NCBI GenBank assembly: GCA_002309175.1
Contig: DBWX01000003.1
Span: forward strand, 1-15,118
DNA: 15,118 nt
From: Ruminococcaceae bacterium UBA1227
GTDB lineage: Bacteria > Bacillota > Clostridia > Oscillospirales > Acutalibacteraceae
Direction: 5' to 3'
The notes beneath the pieces are model-generated. The model was not told the origin of the DNA. It saw only the letters and a list, made by a program, of their open reading frames with translations, and did not search any database. Below are positions 7,823 to 14,077 of the stretch, piece by piece. The translations under genes and the position numbers were made by a program. Position 1 is the stretch's first letter. The number at the start of each line of letters is the position of its first letter.

Positions 7823-7851
7823 ATTTTAACACTGTAACTTGCAGTTTGCAA
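7823..7851 (-). promoter_or_regulatory. Promoter of typA
   Basis: On the minus strand TTGCAA (7846-7851), 17 bases, TAAAAT (7823-7828); start near 7816, leaving a leader of about 37 bases. It is the mirror image of the thiT promoter. Confidence 0.55.
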
Positions 7852-7867
7852 GCCTCAATGTTAAAAT
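7839..7867 (+). promoter_or_regulatory. Promoter of the TPP riboswitch/thiT unit
   Basis: TTGCAG (7839-7844), 17 bases, TAAAAT (7862-7867), start near 7874. This gives an RNA with the whole TPP aptamer. An alternative TTGACT (7867-7872) with TTAATA (7890-7895) would start transcription inside the aptamer, so I prefer the first. Confidence 0.5.
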
Positions 7868-7892
7868 TGACTTTGCGCAAGTAAAAAAGTTA

Positions 7893-7990
7893 ATACCCGG
7901 GGGTGCTGTGTGTTGCACGGCTGAGATTCGGACCGTAAGTCCGTGACCCTTAGACTTGATCAGGATAATGCCTGCGTAAGAAAGGAAAGT
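7893..7990 (+). promoter_or_regulatory. TPP riboswitch (THI box)
   Basis: The conserved blocks are all present in order: GGGGGTGC (7899-7906), CGGCTGAGA (7918-7926), GACCCT (7945-7950), CTTGATCAGGATAATGCCTGCG (7955-7976) and the AAGAAAGG tail. Pairing is visible: P2 GGGGGT with GACCCT, P3 GTGC with GCAC, an extra CGGAC/GTCCG stem, P4 CTTA/TAAG and P5 CAGG/CCTG. The aptamer's 3' end runs into the AAAGGAAAG ribosome binding site of thiT, and the ATG follows at 7994, with no terminator hairpin between. Control is therefore most likely by hiding the ribosome binding site when thiamine pyrophosphate binds. P1 is the least clear helix (GTTA with TAAC, plus CC/GG). Confidence 0.96.
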
Positions 7991-7993
7991 AAC

Positions 7994-8587
7994 ATGAAAA
8001 CCAACAAAGCAAATGTAACTACGTACAAGCTTGTAGTCACTGCGGCAATGCTTGCCCTTGCAACCGTCTTAAACGAGTTCACCTCTTTTGAGTCACCGTT
8101 TCTGATGGGCGGAGGCGTAACCGTCTTCAGCCAGGTGCCCATAATCGCGCTCTCCTGGATTTTCGGTGTGCCCTGGGGCCTCTGTTCCGGTTTCGTATTC
8201 TCGGTCATTCAGGCCCTGATAGGAATCAAGAACATAGCCTATGCCCAGACAATCGGCGGATACATTATCGCCGCGCTGTTTGACTACATCGTGCCCTACA
8301 CGATGCTCGGCCTCGCCGGCATCTTCAAAGGCAAAATCAAGAACGACTATGCCGCTCTTGCAACGGGATCACTGCTCGTCTGCGTCATCCGTCTGTGCTG
8401 CCACATCATCACCGGCGTGACAATCTGGAAGGCATACTGCCCCGAAGACATGACGGTACTCGGCTATTCAGTTGTCTACAATGCAAGTTACATGATTCCC
8501 GAAACAATCATTACAATAATCGGTATTCTTGCTCTCGCGAAGTTCTTCTTCCCGAGAGTTGATGAAAACGGTATGATTAAATCCTGA
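7994..8587 (+). CDS. thiT: Thiamine-binding S component of an ECF transporter, ThiT
   Basis: A membrane substrate-binding subunit that captures thiamine and works with the shared ECF module (EcfA, EcfA', EcfT), which is not encoded here. The 197 residues form about six hydrophobic segments. The family's thiamine pocket motif is clear: CCHIITGVTIW (H137, G141, W145), then Y158 and N163 in the YSVVYNASYMIPE block, with spacings like those known for Lactococcus ThiT. D97-Y98 likely stands where that protein has Glu-Tyr. The ATG at 7994 follows AAAGGAAAG; a longer reading from GTG 7943 would start inside the riboswitch and is rejected. The TPP riboswitch in front independently supports a thiamine role. 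Confidence 0.94.
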   Translation: MKTNKANVTTYKLVVTAAMLALATVLNEFTSFESPFLMGGGVTVFSQVPIIALSWIFGVPWGLCSGFVFSVIQALIGIKNIAYAQTIGGYIIAALFDYIVPYTMLGLAGIFKGKIKNDYAALATGSLLVCVIRLCCHIITGVTIWKAYCPEDMTVLGYSVVYNASYMIPETIITIIGILALAKFFFPRVDENGMIKS

Positions 8588-8604
8588 AAGAGAGGATGAG
8601 TCCT
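8581..8604 (+). promoter_or_regulatory. Possible alternative hairpins around the ribosome binding site of the TPR gene
   Basis: The Shine-Dalgarno core AGGAT (8593-8597) can pair with ATCCT upstream (8581-8585, at the thiT stop) or its AGGA with TCCT downstream (8601-8604, before the TTG). Both stems are only 4-5 pairs. This could couple translation of the TPR gene to thiT, or be chance. Confidence 0.25.
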
Positions 8605-8605
8605 T

Positions 8606-10060
8606 TTGGCAGTAGCGAAAGAACATACTCCGGACAACGAACTCGAAAAGCTCATAGAGAGCCTGCCGGGTGAGGATATTCCCATCGACGTCAATCCTGA
8701 TGGCGACGATAAGATCCCCCTTGACCCCGAGACCGGCCTCGATCCCGAGCAGCTCGAGTCCGAACTCAATGACCTAAAAGACCTGGTGCAGGGTGAAATC
8801 GACAAGATGCTCGATGAAAACCCCGACGCCGAGTGGACTGATATTGTCAAAGAGGCAAAGGAAGACAAAAAGAACAGGAAAAACAAGGGCAATGTAAAAC
8901 TCTGCGAAGTCTGCGGCGAAAATGAAGTCGGCGAGGACGAGCAGTACTGCGAACATTGTCTTGATGTAATGAAGCATTACCCATTCTCCTGGTGGAAGTA
9001 CCTCATCCCGGTAATTGCCATCGTGCTTATTTTCCTGGCATTAAGTTACTTTGCCATCAACTTTTCCGTCTTCAAGGGCACTGTATCGGCCAACAAACTC
9101 ATCAGAGCCCATAAGCTTGACTCTGCACTTTCCGCATATGACAAGCTCAATGCGGAGATAAAGGTAACCGATGAGAACTTCGGCGGCAGATACCTCAGAT
9201 ACCAGGTCGGCCTTTATGAGGAACTCGGTATTGACCACTATGAGGACGCACTGAAATTCATTGAAAAATACTTTGAGGGCAGCAAGATAGACCGCTCATA
9301 CAACAAGGACGTAAAGGCTTTCCGTGACAAGATAAAGTCATATGAAAAGCTTTACGAGAAGTTCACCACCGCATATAACGGAGCCGCCACTTATGAGGAC
9401 TTCGTAAAAGAATTCGACTCGCTCGTATCCGTCGCGGACTACGACCCGGCACATGTTCTCTACTACAAGTACTATGCCGCAAATGTCATGGGTGAAGATA
9501 TCTCCGTAATGCGCAAAAACGTTGAGGAAATAAAGAAGGTATCACCCGAGAGCAAGACACTTTATCTCCCGCTCCTCGCTGAGATAAGCCTCAACGAAGG
9601 CAAGTATGACGATATGGTGAAGTATGCCGACGAACTTGCTCAGGTCAATAAAGAGAGCCCCTACGTTGCGCTTTATAAATCCATCGCCTACCGGTTCAAG
9701 GGCGACCTTGTGAAAGCCGCTAAGGCCTGCAACGACGGCCTTGCCGTAACGCCCGCGAACTCACTCTTAAACTACCAGATGGGTATAATTTCCCTGCTTC
9801 AGGGCAAACAGAAGGAGGCCTTCAGTTTCGCCTCGACGGCTTATGAGCAGGCCGACACGGCAAACGCCTATGTATCGGCAGCAAGCCTTTACTCGCTCTG
9901 CGCACAGCTTCTCGGCGAGACGGAAGTCAACGAATCCATAATCATGGAGACATCTCAGTACGGTTACCCGATTTCCGACCAGGTACAGAAGGTCATTGAC
10001 GGCGAACTCACCATCGAGGACATCTTCTTAAAGGGAAAGGGGGATTTTGAATGGAACTGA
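8606..10060 (+). CDS. Zinc-ribbon, single-pass membrane, TPR-repeat protein of unknown function
   Basis: I do not recognise a named family. The 484-residue product has an acidic, probably unstructured N-terminus (1-95); a zinc ribbon C100-x2-C103-x11-C115-x2-C118 in KLCEVCGENEVGEDEQYCEHC; one membrane helix at about 131-152; then a long helical region (155-484). Around 315-420 the helical region has TPR-like helix pairs (AxxxxNEGKYDDMVKYADEL, AYRFKGDLVKAAKACNDGLAVTP, LLQGKQKEAFSFAS). With no signal peptide, and if the zinc ribbon stays inside, the TPR part would be outside the membrane. The start is TTG at 8606 with AGAGAGGATGAG upstream, 18 bases after thiT; the following gene overlaps its end by 10 bases. 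So it probably shares the thiamine-controlled transcript. It could be a scaffold for the membrane protein encoded next. Confidence 0.8.
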   Translation: MAVAKEHTPDNELEKLIESLPGEDIPIDVNPDGDDKIPLDPETGLDPEQLESELNDLKDLVQGEIDKMLDENPDAEWTDIVKEAKEDKKNRKNKGNVKLCEVCGENEVGEDEQYCEHCLDVMKHYPFSWWKYLIPVIAIVLIFLALSYFAINFSVFKGTVSANKLIRAHKLDSALSAYDKLNAEIKVTDENFGGRYLRYQVGLYEELGIDHYEDALKFIEKYFEGSKIDRSYNKDVKAFRDKIKSYEKLYEKFTTAYNGAATYEDFVKEFDSLVSVADYDPAHVLYYKYYAANVMGEDISVMRKNVEEIKKVSPESKTLYLPLLAEISLNEGKYDDMVKYADELAQVNKESPYVALYKSIAYRFKGDLVKAAKACNDGLAVTPANSLLNYQMGIISLLQGKQKEAFSFASTAYEQADTANAYVSAASLYSLCAQLLGETEVNESIIMETSQYGYPISDQVQKVIDGELTIEDIFLKGKGDFEWN

Positions 10061-10584
10061 TTAACTATATTCTGAAAATTCTCACCTTCCCCGGAGCCTT
10101 CCTCAAGGCCTTCCTTGAGCAGCTCGCCTGCCGTATGTATGAAGTGCCGATAGAGTTCGGCCGCTACTTCCAGAAAAACGAGCTCTGCGGACACGTGGAA
10201 CACCTTCTCGCTCCCCAAAAGGGCAGTTTCGGAATCTGTTTCCTGCCGCATATCATCATGCTCTTCTGCGGACTTGTTTTCACGATTCCCGCGGCACTCA
10301 ATATTGTCTATCTCGGCAAGATAAACTACTTCGGCATCATCTTCCTGTATGTCGGTATTTCGTGCTTTTTAAACCTGTTTCCTCTCATTGAGGACTCACT
10401 CAACATGTGGGAGCACCTCTACGGCAAAGAATCGAAGGCGACGGCAATCTCAAAGATCTGTCTCTTCATACCCGCAGTCATCATGCGTGCCGGTTCCTAC
10501 CTTGAGCACTACTTCATAACCGTGCTCACGACCGCCGCATTTGTCTGGGGTGTGCCGTATTTATTCACACTGTTCATAAGATAA
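10051..10584 (+). CDS. Small multi-pass membrane protein, possible inactive relative of M50-like metalloproteases
   Basis: The 177-residue product has three to four hydrophobic segments (about 5-25, 61-90, 93-112, 135-172). Its order of landmarks recalls small membrane metalloproteases of the site-2/M50-like type: LTFPGAFL (11-18), LACRMYEV (25-32), a GHVEH stretch (47-51), and a membrane segment ending in NLFPLIEDSLNMWEHL (108-123), which resembles their FPxxxD-xxLW element. Where that family has HExxH after PGxFL, this protein reads K19-A-F-L-E23, so both zinc histidines and the catalytic glutamate are missing. The resemblance is from memory of the family, not a search; it may simply be an unrelated membrane protein. 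It is translationally coupled to the zinc-ribbon/TPR gene by a 10-base overlap. Confidence 0.72.
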   Translation: MELINYILKILTFPGAFLKAFLEQLACRMYEVPIEFGRYFQKNELCGHVEHLLAPQKGSFGICFLPHIIMLFCGLVFTIPAALNIVYLGKINYFGIIFLYVGISCFLNLFPLIEDSLNMWEHLYGKESKATAISKICLFIPAVIMRAGSYLEHYFITVLTTAAFVWGVPYLFTLFIR

Positions 10585-10590
10585 TAAAAA

Positions 10591-10620
10591 AGGCCTCGGC
10601 ACATTAAAGTGTGTCGAGGT
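10591..10620. terminator. Bidirectional terminator between the small membrane protein gene and the HAD gene
   Basis: CCTCGGCACA (10594-10603), loop TTAAAG, TGTGTCGAGG (10610-10619), ten pairs with one G-U. On the minus strand it is followed by TTTTTTATTAT, a strong U-tract; on the plus strand by TCTATTTCATTT, weaker. The HAD gene's last codons and stop (10604-10606) form part of the hairpin, so the terminator is built into its coding end. Confidence 0.82.
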
Positions 10621-11257
10621 CTATTTCATTTAAGTTGTAAACGAAGAGGTCCGCAAGTTGCCGGATCTTTTCTTCATTTTTGGACGACCACTTGTCGGCG
10701 ACTCCCACTACTTTGTACTCGGTGGGGGCCAGGGTCCGGACGGGTGTCAGAGTGTCTTCAAAGACATAGGTTTCGGATATCGGCGTGCCGATGTAGTCCC
10801 TTGCGGCATCGTAGATGGTCGTGACCTTCTTGTCACATGAGACTTCGTTGCAGGTGAAGATTACATCGAAGAAATCATATATGCCGTTGCGCTTTAACGC
10901 GGCTTCCACCATATACCTGTCGGTTGCGGTCGCAAGCGCTATGGGGATGTTCCTCTCCTTAAGCTTTTTCAGAAAGTCCGTAACACCGGGTTTTACGAGC
11001 ACCTCGTGAAAATAGCCGTTCTCCGCCATGGAATCCGCAGTTACGGTGAACTCCTCAAGGGACATGTTGTCAGTGAAGCCGTGAGAGTTGAAGTAGTCGT
11101 TCATCTCTTTATAGAGCATGGTCTTTGTGGCTTCCTGTATGGCTTCCGGATCGTTCGGCACGCCTATGTGATCCAGAAAACGCGGGCCGAAGTTCATCCA
11201 CAGGTGCATGGAGTCAAGGACGGTGCCGTCCATATCGAAAATTGCGCCTTTAATCAT
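10604..11257 (-). CDS. HAD-superfamily phosphatase (beta-phosphoglucomutase/phosphatase-like)
   Basis: A cytosolic Mg2+-dependent phosphatase or phosphomutase of HAD subfamily IA. Motif I is FDMDGTVLDS with nucleophile D8 and acid D10; motif II is ALATAT (T110); motif III is K143 in CDKKVTTIY, lacking the usual proline after Lys; motif IV is VFEDTLTPVRTL with E168/D169. A helical cap lies between motifs I and II (15-90). The ATG at 11257 is chosen over a TTG 21 bases upstream because AGAGGAAG precedes it and the first strand starts immediately. The start overlaps the upstream histidine-phosphatase stop by 8 bases, so the two are translationally coupled. The substrate cannot be told; a sugar phosphate or nucleotide is likely. 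Length 217 residues is typical. Confidence 0.9.
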   Translation of the reverse strand: MIKGAIFDMDGTVLDSMHLWMNFGPRFLDHIGVPNDPEAIQEATKTMLYKEMNDYFNSHGFTDNMSLEEFTVTADSMAENGYFHEVLVKPGVTDFLKKLKERNIPIALATATDRYMVEAALKRNGIYDFFDVIFTCNEVSCDKKVTTIYDAARDYIGTPISETYVFEDTLTPVRTLAPTEYKVVGVADKWSSKNEEKIRQLADLFVYNLNEIDLDTL

Positions 11258-11885
11258 TCGTGTCTTCCTCTTTTTCAAAAGGTATTTCCGCTTTTACTTC
11301 CGCTTTGTAGATTTTGGTCCAGTAGCTCGGGACTATTTCGAGTGTATAGCCGCAGCCGTTGGGCACAAGCCACTCGGGCATGGGCAGTTCAGGCAGAGCA
11401 AACATGCTCATGAGACCCATGATTACGCCGCCGTGCGTCACAATGGCTGCGTCGTGAGTCTCGGTCTTGAAAAGACCTTCAACCACTTTGAGAAACGCTC
11501 CGGAAATCCTGGCGCCGAATTCGCCGTTGGTCTCTCCGAAGGGAGGGCCCACCTCTGCGCCGCCCGCGAGCCAGTCGGGGAAGATGGCCTCTTTTTCAAG
11601 TGCCGCGGCATCCATGCCTTCCCATTCGCCGAAGTTGAACTCCTTGAGGCCGTCGATTACTATTGCGGTTTTTTCGGGGTAGATTATGCTTGCTGTCTGT
11701 CTGCATCGCAGCAGAGGGCTTATGAAAAGGGCGTCCACCTCAGGGTAGATCATCTCCGCTTTCATCTGTTTAAGCTGTTCCAGACCCTGCTCACAGACGG
11801 GTACGTCGAGCTGTCCGACATACTTGCCGTCAAAGTTTTCCTGTGTGAGACCGTGCCTGATAAGGTGGATTCTGTAGGTTTTCAT
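11250..11885 (-). CDS. Histidine-phosphatase (phosphoglycerate mutase-like) family protein
   Basis: A branch-1 histidine phosphatase that removes phosphate through a phospho-histidine. The 211-residue product starts with IHLIRHGLT (R10, H11, G12), has the phosphate-binding Arg in SPLLRCRQTA (R60), the EFNFGEWEG block with E82, and the second histidine in IVTHGGVIMG (H151). The short length and EFNFGEWEG resemble alpha-ribazole phosphatase (CobC) and small phosphoglycerate mutase-like phosphatases. No cobalamin gene is nearby, so I leave the substrate open. GGAGG precedes the ATG at 11885. It is the first gene of a two-gene minus-strand unit with the HAD phosphatase and divergent from the XRE regulator. 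Confidence 0.92.
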   Translation of the reverse strand: MKTYRIHLIRHGLTQENFDGKYVGQLDVPVCEQGLEQLKQMKAEMIYPEVDALFISPLLRCRQTASIIYPEKTAIVIDGLKEFNFGEWEGMDAAALEKEAIFPDWLAGGAEVGPPFGETNGEFGARISGAFLKVVEGLFKTETHDAAIVTHGGVIMGLMSMFALPELPMPEWLVPNGCGYTLEIVPSYWTKIYKAEVKAEIPFEKEEDTND

Positions 11886-11898
11886 AGTTGCCTCCGAG

Positions 11899-11942
11899 TA
11901 TAATTTCGGGTATAATAAAACTCCGGTTTTGGAAAATATAAT
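11899..11942. promoter_or_regulatory. Divergent promoter region between the histidine-phosphatase gene and the XRE regulator
   Basis: Three perfect TATAAT boxes occur on the plus strand (11899-11904, 11911-11916, 11937-11942). The last is the best placed for the XRE gene, with a start near 11949, but no good -35 is seen. AAAAC/GTTTT (11917-11921 and 11926-11930) forms a small inverted repeat just upstream that could be an operator. No convincing minus-strand promoter was found. Confidence 0.35.
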
Positions 11943-11968
11943 ACTGATTGTATAAACGGGGTGGCATT

Positions 11969-12592
11969 ATGCCGAGTAATCTTTCGAGGGATAATTCCTT
12001 AATCTTCTCAACCAGGCTCACCGAGCTGCGAAAAGACAAGAAAATAAGTCAGAAGCAGGCTGCAAAGGACCTGGGTATTTCACAGGCGCTTCTTTCTCAT
12101 TACGAGAACGGCGTGCGCGAGTGCGGTCTTAATTTCGTGGTCCGCGCCGCAAATTATTATAATGTGTCCTGTGACTTCCTGCTCGGCAACTCAAAGAGTA
12201 CCATAAGCCTTGACCGAAGTGTCAAGATAGCGGACATACCCGAGGACGAGCAGATGACGACGGACACGATAGTCCGTGCGGCTATGGCCCTCGGTAACAA
12301 GGTTCAGAAGGATGAAGAACTGAAAGAATACGTAAAGCATGTCTACGGTCTTACAACCTATCTCGTGCTCTATGCCGCAATCAAGAAAGGTGCGGCACCG
12401 AAGTCCTGGCTTGATGAGAACCTTTTAAACCCGGATGTTGCCTCATACCTCTCCCACAGCATGGGTGATATGACAAGGTCAATCAAATGGGTTCAGAAGA
12501 AGATGAGCCGTGAGAAAGAACCGCAGTGTATATCTACCGTTACCTCGTGGACCAATGACTATCTTAACATAAGTATTGCAAGTTTACTATAA
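11969..12592 (+). CDS. XRE-family helix-turn-helix regulator with an unassigned C-terminal domain
   Basis: A DNA-binding transcription regulator. From the ATG at 11969 the 207-residue product has a Cro/C1-type HTH at about 12-73: FSTRLTELRKDKKISQKQAA, LGISQALLSHYENGVR, LNFVVRAANYYNVSCDFLLG. The remaining 130 residues are a helical domain I cannot assign, with TIVRAAMALGNKVQ, a hydrophobic TTYLVLYAAIKKGA stretch and a SIKWVQKKMS stretch. ATG 11969 is preceded by GGGGTGG; a TTG at 11948 would add seven residues without a ribosome binding site. It is a single-gene unit between a phosphatase pair and the glycogen genes. As a divergent neighbour it may control the phosphatase pair or itself; nothing in the sequence proves a target. 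Confidence 0.88.
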   Translation: MPSNLSRDNSLIFSTRLTELRKDKKISQKQAAKDLGISQALLSHYENGVRECGLNFVVRAANYYNVSCDFLLGNSKSTISLDRSVKIADIPEDEQMTTDTIVRAAMALGNKVQKDEELKEYVKHVYGLTTYLVLYAAIKKGAAPKSWLDENLLNPDVASYLSHSMGDMTRSIKWVQKKMSREKEPQCISTVTSWTNDYLNISIASLL

Positions 12593-12598
12593 GAAAAA

Positions 12599-12632
12599 AC
12601 GGGCAGCGTATTCGCTGCCCGTCATTTTTTTT
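12599..12632. terminator. Bidirectional terminator between the XRE regulator and glgA
   Basis: CGGGCAGCG (12600-12608), loop TATT, CGCTGCCCG (12613-12621), a perfect nine-pair stem, then TCA and eight T. On the minus strand the stem is followed by TTTTTTCTT. It lies between the XRE stop and the glgA stop (12635-12637) and works for both. Confidence 0.92.
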
Positions 12633-12634
12633 GC

Positions 12635-14062
12635 TTACGACAGAGCTTCCTTGTACATGTTCATGTAGAGGTCCGCTGAACGGGCCCAGCTGTTGTCGCA
12701 CTTCAGCGCGCGGGTGACAAGAGCATTCCAGGCCTTCTTGTCATTGTAGTACAGGTCGATACAGCGGTTGATTGCCCAGTGCATGTCCTGAGCATTATAC
12801 GTCTTGAAGGTGAAGCCGTTGCCTTCGCCGTCGCCGCAGTCCGTAATGGAGTCCTTAAGACCGCCTGTCTCACGGACAATCGGAATTGTGCCGTAGCGGA
12901 GGGCTATCATCTGAGACAGGCCGCACGGCTCGCTCTTTGACGGCATGAGGAACATGTCGGCGCCGGCGTAAATCTGGCGCGAGAGCGCCGGATCGAAGGC
13001 AAGTTCCAGGCGGAACTTGTCGGGATGACGCGCGGCGAGGCCTCTGAAGAAGTCCTCATACTGGGCATCGCCCGTGCCGAGCACGATGAAGCGGACCTCA
13101 GTCGTGTTCAGGAGTTCGTCGATCATGTTCGTGATGAGGTCGAGACCCTTGTGAGTTACAAGACGGGAGATGAGGGCCATAATCGGAACCTCAGGTCTGT
13201 GGTCAAATCCGAAACGGTCTTCGAGAGCCGCCTTGCACTTCGCTTTGTTGGCTTTTGCCTTTGCGGAGTAGTGGTACTTGAGGGCCTTGTCTGTCTGAGG
13301 ATTGTAGCTGTCTGTGTCTATGCCGTTTAAGATGCCGACAAGTTTCCAGGAGTTCTTCCAGAGAATACTGTCGAGGCCGTGTGAGAACCACGGATCAAGT
13401 ATCTCGTTAGCATATGAAGGGGAGACGGTTGTAACCTTGTTGCAGCACTCGATTGCGCTCTTTGAGAAGTTTACGCAGCCGTCATAGTCAATGAGTGAGT
13501 AATCAGGCGGAGAGATACCTACAACTTCATTCAGGAGTTCATGGCCGTATACGCCCTGGTACTGAATGTTGTGAATGGTATATACGGTGCGGATGCCCTG
13601 ATAACCGTCCCTGTTTGCATAGAAACAGTTGTAGTAGATGGGGATGAGTGCCGTCTGCCAGTCGTTGCAGTGGATGATGTCCGGCTTCCAGCCGTCAAGC
13701 CATGCAATGAGTTCCAGGACGGCGCGGGAGAAGAATGTGAATCTCTCGGCGTCATCATAGTAACCGTAGAGGCCCGGACGTTTGAAATAATACTCGTTGT
13801 CGAGCAGATAATATGTTACGTTGTTGGCCGTCGCTTTGAAGACGCCGCAGTACTGCGAGCGCCATGCTACGGGAACGTCGAAATGGAAGAGGAACTGCAT
13901 GTCCTTCCTATTATCCTCGCCTACGCATTCGTAGAGCGGAAGGACGACTCTTACGTCCTCGCCTTTTTCGACGAGCGCTTTCGGAAGCGCTCCGGCCACC
14001 TCACCGAGACCTCCGCTCTGGGCGAAGGGAGTGGCCTCACTTGAGGCAAATAAAATGTTCAT
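12635..14062 (-). CDS. glgA: Glycogen synthase, ADP-glucose type (GT5)
   Basis: The enzyme adds glucose from ADP-glucose to growing alpha-1,4-glucan chains. The 475-residue length and two-Rossmann-domain (GT-B) layout fit. Visible motifs are SGGLGEVAGALPKAL (16-30), IHCNDWQTALIP, YTIHNIQYQGVYG, the catalytic Arg/Lys block SRLVTHKGLDL, EPCGLSQMIALRYGTIP and RETGGLKDS. The N-terminal K-x-GGL motif reads Q15-S-GGL, so the usual ADP-glucose-binding Lys is Gln here. The ATG at 14062 has CGGAGG upstream and lies 15 bases after glgD, whose product belongs to the same pathway. Together they form part of a glycogen operon that continues beyond the window. Confidence 0.96.
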   Translation of the reverse strand: MNILFASSEATPFAQSGGLGEVAGALPKALVEKGEDVRVVLPLYECVGEDNRKDMQFLFHFDVPVAWRSQYCGVFKATANNVTYYLLDNEYYFKRPGLYGYYDDAERFTFFSRAVLELIAWLDGWKPDIIHCNDWQTALIPIYYNCFYANRDGYQGIRTVYTIHNIQYQGVYGHELLNEVVGISPPDYSLIDYDGCVNFSKSAIECCNKVTTVSPSYANEILDPWFSHGLDSILWKNSWKLVGILNGIDTDSYNPQTDKALKYHYSAKAKANKAKCKAALEDRFGFDHRPEVPIMALISRLVTHKGLDLITNMIDELLNTTEVRFIVLGTGDAQYEDFFRGLAARHPDKFRLELAFDPALSRQIYAGADMFLMPSKSEPCGLSQMIALRYGTIPIVRETGGLKDSITDCGDGEGNGFTFKTYNAQDMHWAINRCIDLYYNDKKAWNALVTRALKCDNSWARSADLYMNMYKEALS

Positions 14063-14077
14063 TGCGTACCTCCGAGA

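Larger units (their letters stand above)
7822..7868. repeat. 47-base nested palindrome between typA and thiT
   Basis: The outer arms AATTTTAACA (7822-7831) and TGTTAAAATT (7859-7868) and the inner arms CTTGCA (7838-7843) and TGCAAG (7847-7852) share one centre at 7845. The six-base spacers between outer and inner arms are equal in length but differ in sequence (CTGTAA, CCTCAA). The outer arms contain the two TAAAAT boxes, the inner arms the two TTGCA -35 boxes. So the palindrome coincides with a symmetric pair of divergent promoters, and may also be a protein-binding site. Confidence 0.75.

Noticed and set aside
7867..7895. TTGACT-N17-TTAATA as thiT promoter
   Set aside because: The -10 match is poor and transcription would begin within the aptamer's GGGGG, destroying the riboswitch.
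7943..7993. Extended thiT start at GTG 7943, adding 17 residues
   Set aside because: This stretch is the conserved 3' half of the TPP aptamer and lacks its own ribosome binding site; AAAGGAAAG with ATG at 7994 fits far better.
11208..11903. 231-residue plus-strand open frame opposite the histidine-phosphatase gene
   Set aside because: It lies antisense to a gene with all family motifs, lacks a ribosome binding site and shows no recognisable domain; it is a result of codon bias.
11899..11942. Three TATAAT copies as a repeat array
   Set aside because: The spacing is irregular (12 and 26 bases) and the flanks differ; -10-like boxes in AT-rich DNA explain them.
13541..14044. 167-residue plus-strand open frame opposite glgA
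   Set aside because: Antisense to conserved GlgA coding sequence, with no start signal or domain.
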